Shown here in pieces: positions 34,130 through 43,117 of a stretch of 64,000 nt of DNA (position 1 is its first letter; each line of letters starts with the position of its first letter). Origin of the DNA: Betaproteobacteria bacterium (GTDB taxonomy: Bacteria > Pseudomonadota > Gammaproteobacteria > Burkholderiales > SG8-39). The position numbers and the translations under genes are program-made. The stretch lies in the NCBI GenBank assembly GCA_016210745.1, contig JACQTO010000125.1, forward strand, positions 18,375-82,374, written 5' to 3'. The notes below the pieces were generated by a model. It did not search any database. It was given only the letters and a program-made list of their open reading frames with translations, and had not been told where the DNA came from.

Positions 34130-35392
34130 ATGAAGAACACATTCCCATTGAATCGCGCCGGACTTCTCGCCCTCGGCTTGTCGATCCTAATCCTCGCCGG
34201 CTGCGGCAAGGGTGAGTCACCGGAAATCTCCGCCCACCAGCGCGCTCTTGCCGGCAAATCCGAAGACCAGCACGCCGCGACGGGAAAGCCCGGCGCGCAC
34301 GAAGACGAGGAGAAACACAGCGAGGAGAAACCGCTCAAGCTCAAGGCCGAGGAGATCCGGGCCGCGGGAATCAAGATCGAGGCGCTCGCGGAGCAGCAAG
34401 CGAGCGAGGAGCTGGTGCTGACGGCCACCATCCGCCCTAACCAGGATCGCATCGCGCACGTCGCGCCCCGCGTGCCGGGGCGCCTCGTCACGGTCCACGC
34501 CAATCTGGGTGATCGAGTGAAGGCCGGGCAGACCCTGGCTGTGCTCGACAGCCTCGAAGTGGGCGAGGCGCACTCGGCCTATCTCCAGGCGATGACCCAG
34601 CACCAGGTGGCCAAGGCCGACTTCGCGCGGGCTGAGAAGCTGCACACCGATCAGATCATCGCCCAAAAGGACCACCTACGCGCCCACGCTGAATACGAGA
34701 AGTCAAAGGCGGGCCTGGCTGCCGCCGGAAACCGGCTGCGCATGCTGGGGGTGAATCCGGCGCCCGCCGCCGATGGCAAAGCGCTCTCCACCTTCCCCCT
34801 CACCACACCGTTCGCAGGAACGATCATCGAGAAGCACGCCATCTTGGGCGAGCTGGCCCAGCCGGACAAGCAGATCTTCACCGTGGCCGACCTCTCCAAG
34901 TTATGGATCGAGGCCAACCTGTTCGAGAAGGATCTCGGACGCGTCAGGATCGGCGCAGATGCCGCGGTGACGGTCGCAGCCTATCCCGACGAATCTTTTC
35001 GAGGCAAGCTCACCTATATCGCCGCCGTCGTCGACAAGGAGACGCGCACCGTGCAGGCGCGCGTGGAGGTCGCCAATCCGGACGGGCGACTGAAGCCCGA
35101 GATGTTCGTCACCGCCACGATCAGCACGAAAGGCAGGAGCGGCAAGGACGGCCAAGGCAAGGCGTTACTCGTGCCGGAAGAGGCAGTGGTGCTGATGCAG
35201 GGTCAGCCCATGGTCTTCATCGAGGAACGCGGCGGCTTCGAACCCCGCGCCGTCGAATTGGGCGAGAAGCTGCGCGGCAGAGTTGTAGTGAAGCGCGGGC
35301 TCGCGGCGGGTGACAAAGTGGTGACCGCAGGCACCTACGCCTTGAAAGCGCGCGTCATGAAGTCGCAGCTCGGCGAAGGCCACGGGCATTAA
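34130..35392 (+). CDS. czcB: Periplasmic adaptor CzcB, second HME-RND system
   Basis: A 420-residue membrane fusion protein made as a lipoprotein, with signal and lipobox SILILAGCGKG. A charged His/Glu-rich segment follows (EDQHAATGKPGAHEDEEKHSE is about residues 43-63), a likely metal-binding extension. The lipoyl domain (VPGRLVTVHANLGDRVKAGQ), a coiled-coil hairpin, the second lipoyl half (TTPFAGTIIEKHAILGEL) and the barrel with TVQARVEVANPDGRLKPEMF complete it. It ends GEGHGH. It is nine bases from czcA. Confidence 0.93.
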   Translation: MKNTFPLNRAGLLALGLSILILAGCGKGESPEISAHQRALAGKSEDQHAATGKPGAHEDEEKHSEEKPLKLKAEEIRAAGIKIEALAEQQASEELVLTATIRPNQDRIAHVAPRVPGRLVTVHANLGDRVKAGQTLAVLDSLEVGEAHSAYLQAMTQHQVAKADFARAEKLHTDQIIAQKDHLRAHAEYEKSKAGLAAAGNRLRMLGVNPAPAADGKALSTFPLTTPFAGTIIEKHAILGELAQPDKQIFTVADLSKLWIEANLFEKDLGRVRIGADAAVTVAAYPDESFRGKLTYIAAVVDKETRTVQARVEVANPDGRLKPEMFVTATISTKGRSGKDGQGKALLVPEEAVVLMQGQPMVFIEERGGFEPRAVELGEKLRGRVVVKRGLAAGDKVVTAGTYALKARVMKSQLGEGHGH

Positions 35393-35401
35393 GGGGCCGA
35401 G

Positions 35402-38400
35402 ATGCTAGACCGTATTGTCGATCTATCGCTGCGTTACAAGCTCCTGGTCTTGCTCGGCTTCGCGCTTGTCATCTTCTTCGGTGTCCGCGCCTGGCTCACG
35501 GTGCCGGTAGATGCGTTTCCGGACGTCACCCCCAACCAGGTCAGTGTGTACACAGAATCGCCCGGGCTCGCGGCAGAGGACGTGGAAAAGCTCCTTACGG
35601 CGCCTATCGAAACCGCCACGGCCGGCTTGCCGGGTGTAGAGCAGATCCGCTCGGTGTCGCTGTTCGGCCTGTCGTACGTCGGCGTCTACTTCAAGGATGA
35701 CGTGGACATCTACTTCGCGCGGCGCTTGGTCGGGGAAAAGCTCCAGGAGGCGCGCGAGCGCCTTCCCAAAGGCTATGGGGAACCAGCGTTAGGACCCAAC
35801 AGCTCCGGACTGGGCCAGGTGTTCTGGTACACCGTGGAATCGGCCGATGACAAGCTCTCGGCCATGGATCTGCGGACCCTGCACGACTGGACCGTGAGGC
35901 TCATGCTGCGCACCGCGCCCGGGGTGGATGACGTCACCACCTGGGGCGGCCAGGAAAAGCAGTACCAGGTTCTCATCAATCCGCAGAAACTCATCAAGTA
36001 CGGCCTGAGTTTCAAAGCCGTGATGGAGGCGCTGGCCGCCAACAATCGTCAGGTGGGCGGGCAGTACGTGAACCTCGGCCAGGAGCAGTACCTGGTCCGC
36101 GGTCTGGGGCTGGTGGCCAACACCACCGACATCGGCAACATCGTCATCGCCGAGCGCGAGGGCGTGCCCATCCACGTGCACGAAGTGGCCGAGGTGAAGG
36201 AAGGTCCGGCGCTGCGCTTTGGCGCGGTGACCCGCGACGGCAAGGAGGTGGCACTCGGCATCGCGCTCGCCCGCGTCAATGAGAACGCCAAGAACGTCGT
36301 CGATGCGGTCAAGCAGAAACTGAAGCTCGCCCAGCAGGCGCTGCCCGCGGGCGTCACCATCCACCCGGTCTACGACCGCACCGAAATCGTCGAGAAGGCC
36401 CTCAAGACCGCCGAGCGCGCGCTGGTGGAAGGCTCGATTCTGGTTGCGGTCGTGCTCTTCCTTTTCCTGGGCGAGGTGCGCTCGGCGCTGGTGGTGATCG
36501 TCACGCTGCCGCTTGCCATGCTGATCGCCTTCCTCCTCATGCAGCGCTTCGGCCTGTCGGCCAACCTGATGTCGCTCGCCGGGCTAGCCATCGGCATCGG
36601 CATGATGGTGGACGGCGCCGTGGTGATGGTGGAAAACGGCTTTCGCCTCCTTTCGCACCAGGCAGGCAAAACGGTGAACCGCACCCATGTCATCCTGGAG
36701 GCAGCGCGCGAGGTCATCAACCCCATCGCCTTCGCCATCCTCATCATCATCGTGGTGTTTCTGCCGCTGTTCTCGCTTACCGGTTTGGAAGGAAAACTCT
36801 TCAAGCCGATGGCACTCACCATTACCTTCGCCATGGCGGGATCGCTCGTCCTGACGCTGACGCTGGTGCCGGTGCTCTCGGCCTTGATTCTGAAAGCGAA
36901 GGACGAGAAGGACCCCTTCCTGGTGCGCTGGGTCAAGAGGGTCTATCTGCCGCTGCTCGATCGGGCGCTGGAGAACAAGGCAAAAGTGATCGGCGCAGCG
37001 GTGGTTCTGTTGGTCGCGGCGCTCGCCGTCTTCCCTTTCCTCGGAAAGGAGTTCATGCCCACGCTGCAGGAGGGCGCGATCATGTTCCGCGTGACCGGCA
37101 TTCCCTCCACCTCGCTGGAGGAATCGGTGCGCGTGTCGCAGCAGATGGACGCGCTGCTGAAGGAAAAATATCCGCAGACCAAGTCGGTGCTTGCCACCAT
37201 CGGCCGCGCGGAGAAGGGGGAGACCACCGATGCCAATTACATGGAGGTTCTGGTGGACGTGAAGCCCCGGGACGAGTGGCCGGAGAAGATCTCCATGCCG
37301 GAGCTCTCCGACCGCATGAAGGAAACCTTGGAGGAGGCGCTGCCGACCGTGGTGCTCGCCAACACCCAGCCGATCCAAATGCGCGTCGAGGAGCTGATCT
37401 CCGGCGTGCGCGCGACCCTCGCTGTCAAGGTTTACGGACCGGACCTCGCTACGCTGGACCGCCTGGCGGGCGAGATCAAGCCGGTACTGGGCAAGGTCGC
37501 GGGCGTTGCCGACCTTTCGCTGGAGGCGAACAAGGGCAAGCCGCAGCTGGTGGTGACGGTAAACCGCGAGGAGGCGGCGCGCTTCGGCATCAACGCCGAT
37601 GAGATCCTGGAAGTCGTACAGGCCGGCATCGGCGGACGCGCGGTCTCCACCCTCATCGACGGCGTGCGCCGCTTCGACATCCAGGTACGGTTCGATGCCG
37701 CCTTCCGCGACAGCCCGCGGGCCATCAACGACATTCCGCTGCGCACCCAGACCGGTGCGCTGGTGCCCCTGTCGCGCGTGGCGACGGTCGCAATGGACGA
37801 AGGCTACACCTTCGTGCGCCGCGAGCAACTCTCCCGCTACGCGGTTCTGCAGATGGATGTCAGAGACCGCGACGTGGACGGGTTTGTCCAAGAGGCGGAC
37901 GCGAACATCCGAAGCGCGGTGAAACTGCCCGAAGGCTACTGGATCGAGTGGGGCGGTGCCTTCGAGAATCAGCAGCGCGCCATGGCGCGCCTTGCACTGA
38001 TCGTGCCGCTCACCATCGGCCTTATTTTCATCCTGCTCTACACGGCGTTCAATTCGCTGATCCACGCCACGCTCATCATCGCCAACGTGCCCTTCGCCGT
38101 GATCGGCGGCGTGTTCGGGCTGGCCATAACCGGGCAGTACGTCTCGGTGCCCTCGACCATCGGTTTTATCGCGGTTTTCGGCGTGGCGATGCTGAATGGC
38201 ATCGTATTGGTGTCATTCTTGAACGACCAGCGCCGCCAGGGTCTGTCAGTGCGCGAGGCGGTGCGCCAGGGCGCGAGCCTGCGCCTGCGGCCGGTGCTGA
38301 TGACCGCCTCGGTCGCGATCCTGGGGCTCATCCCGATGCTGCTCTCGCAAGGGGTGGGCGCGGAAACGCAACGGCCGCTCGCCACCGTGGTGGTGGGCGG

Positions 38401-38500
38401 GCTTTTCACTTCCACTGTGCTGACGCTGCTGCTGCTGCCGCTCATGTACGAGTGGGTTGAAACACGTCGCGAACGCAGCGCCGCATCGGCTCGAGCGTGA
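35402..38500 (+). CDS. czcA: Heavy-metal efflux pump CzcA, second HME-RND system
   Basis: A 1032-residue RND proton antiporter. TM1 is followed by VPVDAFPDVTPNQVSVYTE, the family signature. TM4 carries GIGMMVDGAVVMVENGF (around residues 398-412), close to the VDGAVVxVEN motif of cobalt/zinc/cadmium and related pumps. The second half contains MVRVTGIPSTSLEE-like and TIGFIAVFGVAMLNGIVL. It forms an operon with czcI, czcC and czcB, and is followed 12 bp later by a PII-like gene. Divalent Co/Zn/Cd or Ni are the likely substrates, inferred from family only. Confidence 0.95.
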   Translation: MLDRIVDLSLRYKLLVLLGFALVIFFGVRAWLTVPVDAFPDVTPNQVSVYTESPGLAAEDVEKLLTAPIETATAGLPGVEQIRSVSLFGLSYVGVYFKDDVDIYFARRLVGEKLQEARERLPKGYGEPALGPNSSGLGQVFWYTVESADDKLSAMDLRTLHDWTVRLMLRTAPGVDDVTTWGGQEKQYQVLINPQKLIKYGLSFKAVMEALAANNRQVGGQYVNLGQEQYLVRGLGLVANTTDIGNIVIAEREGVPIHVHEVAEVKEGPALRFGAVTRDGKEVALGIALARVNENAKNVVDAVKQKLKLAQQALPAGVTIHPVYDRTEIVEKALKTAERALVEGSILVAVVLFLFLGEVRSALVVIVTLPLAMLIAFLLMQRFGLSANLMSLAGLAIGIGMMVDGAVVMVENGFRLLSHQAGKTVNRTHVILEAAREVINPIAFAILIIIVVFLPLFSLTGLEGKLFKPMALTITFAMAGSLVLTLTLVPVLSALILKAKDEKDPFLVRWVKRVYLPLLDRALENKAKVIGAAVVLLVAALAVFPFLGKEFMPTLQEGAIMFRVTGIPSTSLEESVRVSQQMDALLKEKYPQTKSVLATIGRAEKGETTDANYMEVLVDVKPRDEWPEKISMPELSDRMKETLEEALPTVVLANTQPIQMRVEELISGVRATLAVKVYGPDLATLDRLAGEIKPVLGKVAGVADLSLEANKGKPQLVVTVNREEAARFGINADEILEVVQAGIGGRAVSTLIDGVRRFDIQVRFDAAFRDSPRAINDIPLRTQTGALVPLSRVATVAMDEGYTFVRREQLSRYAVLQMDVRDRDVDGFVQEADANIRSAVKLPEGYWIEWGGAFENQQRAMARLALIVPLTIGLIFILLYTAFNSLIHATLIIANVPFAVIGGVFGLAITGQYVSVPSTIGFIAVFGVAMLNGIVLVSFLNDQRRQGLSVREAVRQGASLRLRPVLMTASVAILGLIPMLLSQGVGAETQRPLATVVVGGLFTSTVLTLLLLPLMYEWVETRRERSAASARA

Positions 38501-38512
38501 AAGGAGACTTGC

Positions 38513-38866
38513 ATGAAAGAGATCAAGGCATACATTCGCCAACACCGCATCGCAGATGTCCTGCAAGCACTGCGTGATTCCGGGATCTGTGACCCGGCTA
38601 CTTGTGATCGAGCCACTTCCGAAAGGGGCTGCCACCTCACTGTATCCCAGGTGCAGCGCCCGCTCGCGGGTGCAGATCCGTCGCAGCAGCACTACTCTAT
38701 GGAACTGGCCGAGCCCGTCGTCGCCGAATACAAGCTGGAGCTGGTGTGTGTGGCTGACGCTGTCGGCGCGCTGGTGGAGGTCATCGCCAAGGCCGCTCAT
38801 ACGGGCCGGCCCGAGGCAGGATGGATCTATGTGAGTGAAGTTCAACGCGCAGTTGAGATTCGCTGA
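38513..38866 (+). CDS. PII-like signalling protein of the metal-efflux-linked group (PII-NG)
   Basis: A 117-residue PII-fold protein. It starts MKEIKAYIRQHRIADVLQAL, the first beta-alpha of GlnB/GlnK proteins, and ends with the typical AHTGRPEAGWIYVSEVQRAVEIR pattern split over the B- and C-loops. The T-loop region is divergent: SGICDPATCDRATSERGCHL has three cysteines and lacks the uridylylated Tyr context. A PII subgroup (PII-NG) is known to sit beside heavy-metal RND genes, which fits its place 12 bp after czcA. It may sense nucleotides or metal and act on the pump; the cysteines suggest metal. Function is inferred. Confidence 0.82.
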   Translation: MKEIKAYIRQHRIADVLQALRDSGICDPATCDRATSERGCHLTVSQVQRPLAGADPSQQHYSMELAEPVVAEYKLELVCVADAVGALVEVIAKAAHTGRPEAGWIYVSEVQRAVEIR

Positions 38867-38875
38867 GGAGGTTGA

Positions 38876-39298
38876 ATGAAATCCACAAACGGCTCACTGA
38901 CACTCCTGGTCGCATCGCTCGCACTGACGGCCTGCACGCAAACCTCGCTGCTCAAGCCGGAGTCGGGCAACACGGCCTCCGCCATTGTGGAGAGTCTCCC
39001 CGTCCTGTTTGGAACGGCACGATTCGCGGTTTCTCTCGACGAAAAGACGTTCACCGGTGCCGCCGGCGAACTGCATGAGGACACGACCGGGGATCAGGCG
39101 GGCCGATTCGGGTGGGATCCCTCCCATAAACACCCGCACATCAAGCAGGAGATGAAGTTCCTCTACGGCTCGACCACCCTGACGGCTGTCGACGGCGACA
39201 AACTGGAATGCGACCACCTGCGGCATGGGGATGACTGGCGGTTGCGATGCAAAAGACCGGGCGCCGGGGATATTCAACTGCGGCGTGTCAGGCAGTGA
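38876..39298 (+). CDS. Hypothetical lipoprotein downstream of the czc/PII operon
   Basis: A 140-residue lipoprotein. The signal and lipobox read LVASLALTACTQTS, with the acylated Cys near residue 20. The mature part is beta-rich with GTARFAVSLDEKTFTGAAGEL and WDPSHKHPHIKQE, a His cluster that could bind metal, and two cysteines in LECDHLRHGDDWRLRC. No family is recognised. It is nine bases after the PII-like gene, with AGGAGG before ATG 38876, so it belongs to the same operon. Confidence 0.7.
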   Translation: MKSTNGSLTLLVASLALTACTQTSLLKPESGNTASAIVESLPVLFGTARFAVSLDEKTFTGAAGELHEDTTGDQAGRFGWDPSHKHPHIKQEMKFLYGSTTLTAVDGDKLECDHLRHGDDWRLRCKRPGAGDIQLRRVRQ

Positions 39299-39709
39299 TG
39301 CCTGTGGCGAAAGAGCACGGCGAGATGAGTTCTAACTGCCGTGTTCGAGTTTCGCTCGGCCACTTCGACTACGACAAGCTGGTAACGCTCGTATATCCGC
39401 AAGCGACATCCGTTGCGCCGCGTTCAGCACAGGGAACTGATCGAACCTGACGAATTGACCGAACGAACATCCGTGGTGCGTCAGCACAAAAGCCGGCACG
39501 TGGGCCAACTTGGCCCCGCCGGCGCTTGTGCTTTCCACGGGTTTTCGAGGATGACCCCGGCAAAGATCGACGGGGCGGCAGTAGAAGCGCATAGAACCAT
39601 TGCTTCACGGGTCTTCCTCTCCAGACCAAGGGATGAACTTATTGGATGATAATGAGTCCCAGCGGAAAGCGGGACGAGTCGCATTAGATGGCACTTGGTT
39701 GACCAGTAA
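39299..39709 (+). other. Gene-poor stretch between the czc operon and the copper/redox set
   Basis: Reading frames of 60-86 codons exist on the minus strand, but none has a ribosome site or recognisable sequence. No repeat or terminator with a T-run was found. It may be gene debris. Confidence 0.4.
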
Positions 39710-40027
39710 ATGATTCTGCGCCAATTGCTTGCGTCGCTGATCGCCGCGACCCTGATCGTCGGTGCGCCGGCGATTGCCTCGGCCGGAAGCAGCGGTGCCG
39801 ATTGCGCGACGGTGAGTATCGCAAGCGTCGACGACGGCTGCTGTGGTGGCGCAGACGCGTTGAACTGCTCGATCGCGTGCCTCGCGTCTTCGGCCATGGT
39901 GGTCGGAAAAGTCGCCGGCGGTCTCGTACCGGCGCTGGTTGCCTCGCCGCCCGAGCACGCTGCCGCGAGCGGACCATCACTCGTCCGAGCGCCGGACACC
40001 GCACCGCCGAAATCTTCCTCCGCCTGA
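39710..40027 (+). CDS. Small secreted cysteine-containing protein
   Basis: A 105-residue exported protein with signal MILRQLLASLIAATLIVGAPAIASA. The mature start carries a run of cysteines (DCATVSIASVDDGCCGGADALNCSIACLAS). A Pro/Ala/Ser-rich tail follows. A similar Cys pattern is seen in small proteins of copper clusters, but I cannot name the family. It lies 87 bp before the multicopper oxidase on the same strand, which suggests a copper-linked role. Confidence 0.6.
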   Translation: MILRQLLASLIAATLIVGAPAIASAGSSGADCATVSIASVDDGCCGGADALNCSIACLASSAMVVGKVAGGLVPALVASPPEHAAASGPSLVRAPDTAPPKSSSA

Positions 40028-40114
40028 GAGTGCCGGTCGCTTGACCAGTCGGCGCGGCTTCGGCCGCCAGAAATCTCCGCCCCCCATGCGAGGGCGGCCA
40101 TAGCGGAGAATACT

Positions 40115-41536
40115 TTGAGCGATAGATCAGGTGGGAGTCCATCGGGCTCGCGGCGCAGGTTTCTGGCCGGGCTCGCGGGACTTGCCTCGACACCGCTGCT
40201 TCGTATGCCGGGCAGCGCGGCGGCGAACGGGGAACCACAGCTCGTCGAGGCACGCCTTGTCGCGAGCGTTGCCCGCGCGCAGCTCACCCCGAGCGGATAT
40301 GCCAGCACCGAAGTTTGGGCCTACAACGGTCAGCTCCCAGGTCCCACGCTGCGGCTTCGCCAGGGCGAGCGCCTGCGGGTGCGGGTGCAGAACATGCTCA
40401 CCGAAGGCACAACGGTCCATTGGCATGGCGTTCGCGTGCCAAACGCCATGGACGGCGTGCCGGTGATCACGCAGCCTCCGATCGAGCCCGGCGGCGGCTT
40501 CACGTACGAGTTCACCGCTCCCGACGCCGGAACGTTCTTCTACCATCCGCACCAGCGCAGCTACGAGCAGGTCGGGCGCGGACTTGCCGGGGCGCTCATC
40601 ATCGAAGAGCGCGAACCGCCCAGGGTGGACCGCGACGTGCTTTGGGTGCTCGGCGACTGGCGCCTCGACCGAGATGCGTCGATCCGCGGCGGTTTCGGCA
40701 GTTTCATGGATGTGAGTCATAACGGTCGGGTCGGCAATACGGTGACGATCAACGGCCGCGTCCCGGATGAGTTTCCGGTCCGCGCGGGCGAACGCATCCG
40801 GTTGCGTCTGGTGAATGCGGCGGCAGCACGCGTGTTCGCGCTCCAGTTCCGCGGTCATCGGCCCTGGGTGATCGCGCTCGATGGCCAGCCGGTCGAGCCG
40901 CACGAGCCTGATCGAGGCGTGGTCGAACTCGGCCCGGCTATGCGTGCGGATCTCATCCTCGACATGACGGCAGGTCCGGGCAGCCGTCACGCTGTTCGCG
41001 ACAGTTTTTATTCGCGCCTCGAATACGAATTGGTGCATCTAACGTACAGCGACGAGCTGCCGCTGCGCGCACGGCCGGACGAACCGGTGCGGCTGCCGGC
41101 AAATCGGCTCCCTGAGCCCGTTCTAGAGAATTCCGAACGACACGCGGTGGTGTTCACCGGCGGCATGATGGGCAATATGCGCGCCCTGCGCCGCGGCATG
41201 GCGTGGGCGGTGAACGGCGTGTCGAGCGCCTGCGGCGAGGGCGCTTCGGCGTTTGATCCGCTGTTCGTGCTTCGCCGCGGCCGAAGCTGCGTGCTCAATC
41301 TCGTCAACGATACCGCCTGGCACCATCCGATCCATTTGCACGGACACTCCTTCCGCGTGCTCACGCGCAATGGCGCTCCGACACGGCATCGCGAATGGCT
41401 TGACACGGTGATGCTCGTGCCGCACGAGCGTGCGGAGATCGCGTTTGTCGCCGACAACCTCGGTGACTGGATGTTCCATTGCCACGTTCTTGAGCACCAG
41501 GCCGGAGGCATGATGGCCTGCATTCGAGTCATCTGA
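40115..41536 (+). CDS. Tat-exported multicopper oxidase
   Basis: A 473-residue periplasmic three-cupredoxin-domain oxidase, probably oxidising Cu(I) or another metal. A Tat signal (SGSRRRFLAGLAG) opens it. The copper ligands are complete: HWHG (H102, H104), YHPH (H144, H146), HPIHLHGH (H404, H407, H409) and HCHVLEH (H455, C456, H457, H461), with M466 as the likely axial type 1 ligand. The start is TTG at 40115 with GGAGA seven bases upstream. It lacks the long Met-rich insert of CopA/CueO. Genes for a Met-rich protein, a cytochrome and Sco follow on the same strand. Confidence 0.93.
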   Translation: MSDRSGGSPSGSRRRFLAGLAGLASTPLLRMPGSAAANGEPQLVEARLVASVARAQLTPSGYASTEVWAYNGQLPGPTLRLRQGERLRVRVQNMLTEGTTVHWHGVRVPNAMDGVPVITQPPIEPGGGFTYEFTAPDAGTFFYHPHQRSYEQVGRGLAGALIIEEREPPRVDRDVLWVLGDWRLDRDASIRGGFGSFMDVSHNGRVGNTVTINGRVPDEFPVRAGERIRLRLVNAAAARVFALQFRGHRPWVIALDGQPVEPHEPDRGVVELGPAMRADLILDMTAGPGSRHAVRDSFYSRLEYELVHLTYSDELPLRARPDEPVRLPANRLPEPVLENSERHAVVFTGGMMGNMRALRRGMAWAVNGVSSACGEGASAFDPLFVLRRGRSCVLNLVNDTAWHHPIHLHGHSFRVLTRNGAPTRHREWLDTVMLVPHERAEIAFVADNLGDWMFHCHVLEHQAGGMMACIRVI

Positions 41537-41635
41537 ACAGGCTTAGGAACGTGAGAACGCGAATCTTTCTTGCATGCTCGCCGCGCACCTGCGGTGAATC
41601 GCGAATTTACGCAGTTGAATGAAAGGAGAAAGACT

Positions 41636-41908
41636 ATGACGAGGACCAGAATCGCCGCGGCCTTGGCTGTGTCGCTGGTTGCCGGCGCCGCGATCGCGCA
41701 GCAAGCACAGGACTCAGCGGGCTCGCTCGAGCGCCGGGTCGAGCAAATCGAGCAGGCCGTCGCTCGCCTCCAATCGAAGCCCGGGGGTCGCCAAGCCGGT
41801 GGAATGATGGAAGGCTGCCGAGAAATGATGGGCGGAGAAATGATGCGCGGCGGCAGAAGAATGCGCCGCGCGCCAAACGACCAGTGGCGCGGCTCCCCGG
41901 CGCGCTGA
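41636..41908 (+). CDS. Small periplasmic coiled-coil, Met-rich protein
   Basis: A 90-residue exported protein with signal MTRTRIAAALAVSLVAGAAIAQ. A short coiled coil (SLERRVEQIEQAVARLQSK) is followed by a Met/Gly-rich copper-type segment (GGMMEGCREMMGGEMMRGG) with one Cys, and a basic tail. ATG 41636 follows AAAGGAGAAAG. Its stop overlaps the next start (TGATG). Met clusters of this kind bind Cu(I) in other proteins, so a copper-buffer role is likely but inferred. Confidence 0.75.
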   Translation: MTRTRIAAALAVSLVAGAAIAQQAQDSAGSLERRVEQIEQAVARLQSKPGGRQAGGMMEGCREMMGGEMMRGGRRMRRAPNDQWRGSPAR

Positions 41909-42375
41909 TGCGCTGCGCGCGCTTTCAAGCTGCGGCTTGTCTCATGTTGATGCTTTCGGCATGCAGCGAACCGGCTGCCCTCGGCGACGACCCGCGTGCC
42001 AACCCGCGTGATGCGGGTAAGGTCGCGCTGGGCGCCCGGGTGTACGCGCAGAACTGCGCAGCCTGCCATGGCGCGAAACTGGAGGGCCAGCCTGATTGGC
42101 GCAAGCGCCTGCCGAACGGACGCTTGCCGGCGCCGCCGCACGATGAGTCGGGGCACACCTGGCATCACCCGGACAACGTCCTGTTCGGCATCACCAAGAA
42201 CGGCCTCGTACCTCCTTATGCGCCGAAGGATTACGAGAGCGACATGCCGTCGTTCGGCGGCAAGCTCTCGGACGAAGAGATCTGGTCAGTGCTCGCGTAC
42301 ATCAAGAGTCATTGGACCTCCCGAGAAATGCTCGGCGCCCGGGCGCAGATGACCCGCAGTGCGGGGCGGCAATGA
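41908..42375 (+). CDS. Mono-haem cytochrome c lipoprotein
   Basis: A 155-residue class I cytochrome c, likely a periplasmic electron carrier for the neighbouring oxidase or Sco. Signal and lipobox (LMLMLSACSE, Cys19) precede the haem site CAACH (C50, C53, H54). The axial Met is M113 in SDMPSFGGKLSDEE. An inserted WHHPDNVLFGITKNG lies between. ATG 41908 overlaps the preceding stop; a GTG at 41884 is possible but would spoil the signal. The end overlaps the Sco gene by 4 bp. Confidence 0.88.
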   Translation: MRCARFQAAACLMLMLSACSEPAALGDDPRANPRDAGKVALGARVYAQNCAACHGAKLEGQPDWRKRLPNGRLPAPPHDESGHTWHHPDNVLFGITKNGLVPPYAPKDYESDMPSFGGKLSDEEIWSVLAYIKSHWTSREMLGARAQMTRSAGRQ

Positions 42376-42995
42376 CGCGAGGGCGACTGTACGCATGGCT
42401 CGTCTGCGCGGCGGTGCTGATCCTGGGCGGGATTGCGGCGTACGCGACCCTGGGTCGGCAGGCTTCGACACCGGCATTCGAGGCAGTGGACATCACGGGG
42501 GTCGAGTGGGGCAAAGGCTTCGAGCTGACCGACCACCTGGGCTGCAGGCGCACGCTGGCCGACTTTCGCGGCAAGGTGGTGGCGATGTTCTTCGGCTTTA
42601 CGCAATGTCCCGACGTGTGCCCCACCACGATGGCGAAGCTCGGCGAAGCGGTGCGGCTCCTGGGCGAAGATGCGTCGCGGGCTCAGGGGCTTTTCGTCAC
42701 CGTGGATCCGAAACGCGACACGCCGCAGGTGCTCTCGCAGTACGTGCCGGCCTTTCACCCGGCGTTTCTCGGCCTCTACGCCGATGCGGAGACGACGGCC
42801 CGCACCGCGAAGGAATTCAAGGTGTACTACCAGGCGCAGCCGCCAAACGAAACGGGCTTCTACACGGTGGACCATTCGGGACAGATTCTCGTCTTCGACC
42901 CCCAAGGGCGGCTGAGACTGCTGATGAGGCCGGAGCTTGCTCCGGAGTCCATGGCGCGCGATCTTCGCGCCCTATTGCAGGAGCACTCAGGATGA
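42372..42995 (+). CDS. SCO1/SenC family copper chaperone/thiol protein
   Basis: A 207-residue membrane-anchored thioredoxin-fold protein that delivers copper to CuA sites or keeps cysteines reduced. It has an N-terminal TM (about 7-27). The CxxxC motif is C79/C83 in FTQCPDVCPTT, the Sco segment TVDPKRDTPQVL follows, and the third copper ligand is H168 in YTVDHSG. The length is normal. It is translationally coupled with the cytochrome upstream, and its stop overlaps an ATG of a broken small gene. Confidence 0.93.
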   Translation: MTRGRLYAWLVCAAVLILGGIAAYATLGRQASTPAFEAVDITGVEWGKGFELTDHLGCRRTLADFRGKVVAMFFGFTQCPDVCPTTMAKLGEAVRLLGEDASRAQGLFVTVDPKRDTPQVLSQYVPAFHPAFLGLYADAETTARTAKEFKVYYQAQPPNETGFYTVDHSGQILVFDPQGRLRLLMRPELAPESMARDLRALLQEHSG

Positions 42996-43096
42996 GAACA
43001 GCAACCGAATTGCTGCAGCGTTCTTGTGCACGCCCGTGGCCTTGGCACATCGAGGTGAGGCGGCTGCTAGACGCCGCCTCGCCTGTAAGATCCTGA
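42992..43096 (+). pseudogene. Frameshifted remnant of a small secreted (copper-chaperone-like) gene
   Basis: ATGA overlap with the Sco stop opens MRTATELLQRSC, which has no sense. One base out of phase, the same DNA reads NRIAAAFLCTPVALAH, a clean signal peptide end such as that of PCu(A)C-type chaperones found after Sco genes. After it the frame decays within about 15 codons. A one-base indel near 43005 would explain this. The original family is uncertain. Confidence 0.4.
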
Positions 43097-43117
43097 ATCT
43101 CGATTTTAGGGACTCCC

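Noticed and set aside
39332..39629. Overlapping minus-strand frames of about 86 codons in the gap before the copper set
   Set aside because: Two frames compete, neither with ribosome site or motif. No function can be supported.
43057..43080. GC-rich hairpin GAGGCGGC/GCCGCCTC after the Sco gene as a terminator
   Set aside because: No T-run follows on either strand and it lies within the decayed frame. Could be a chance palindrome.
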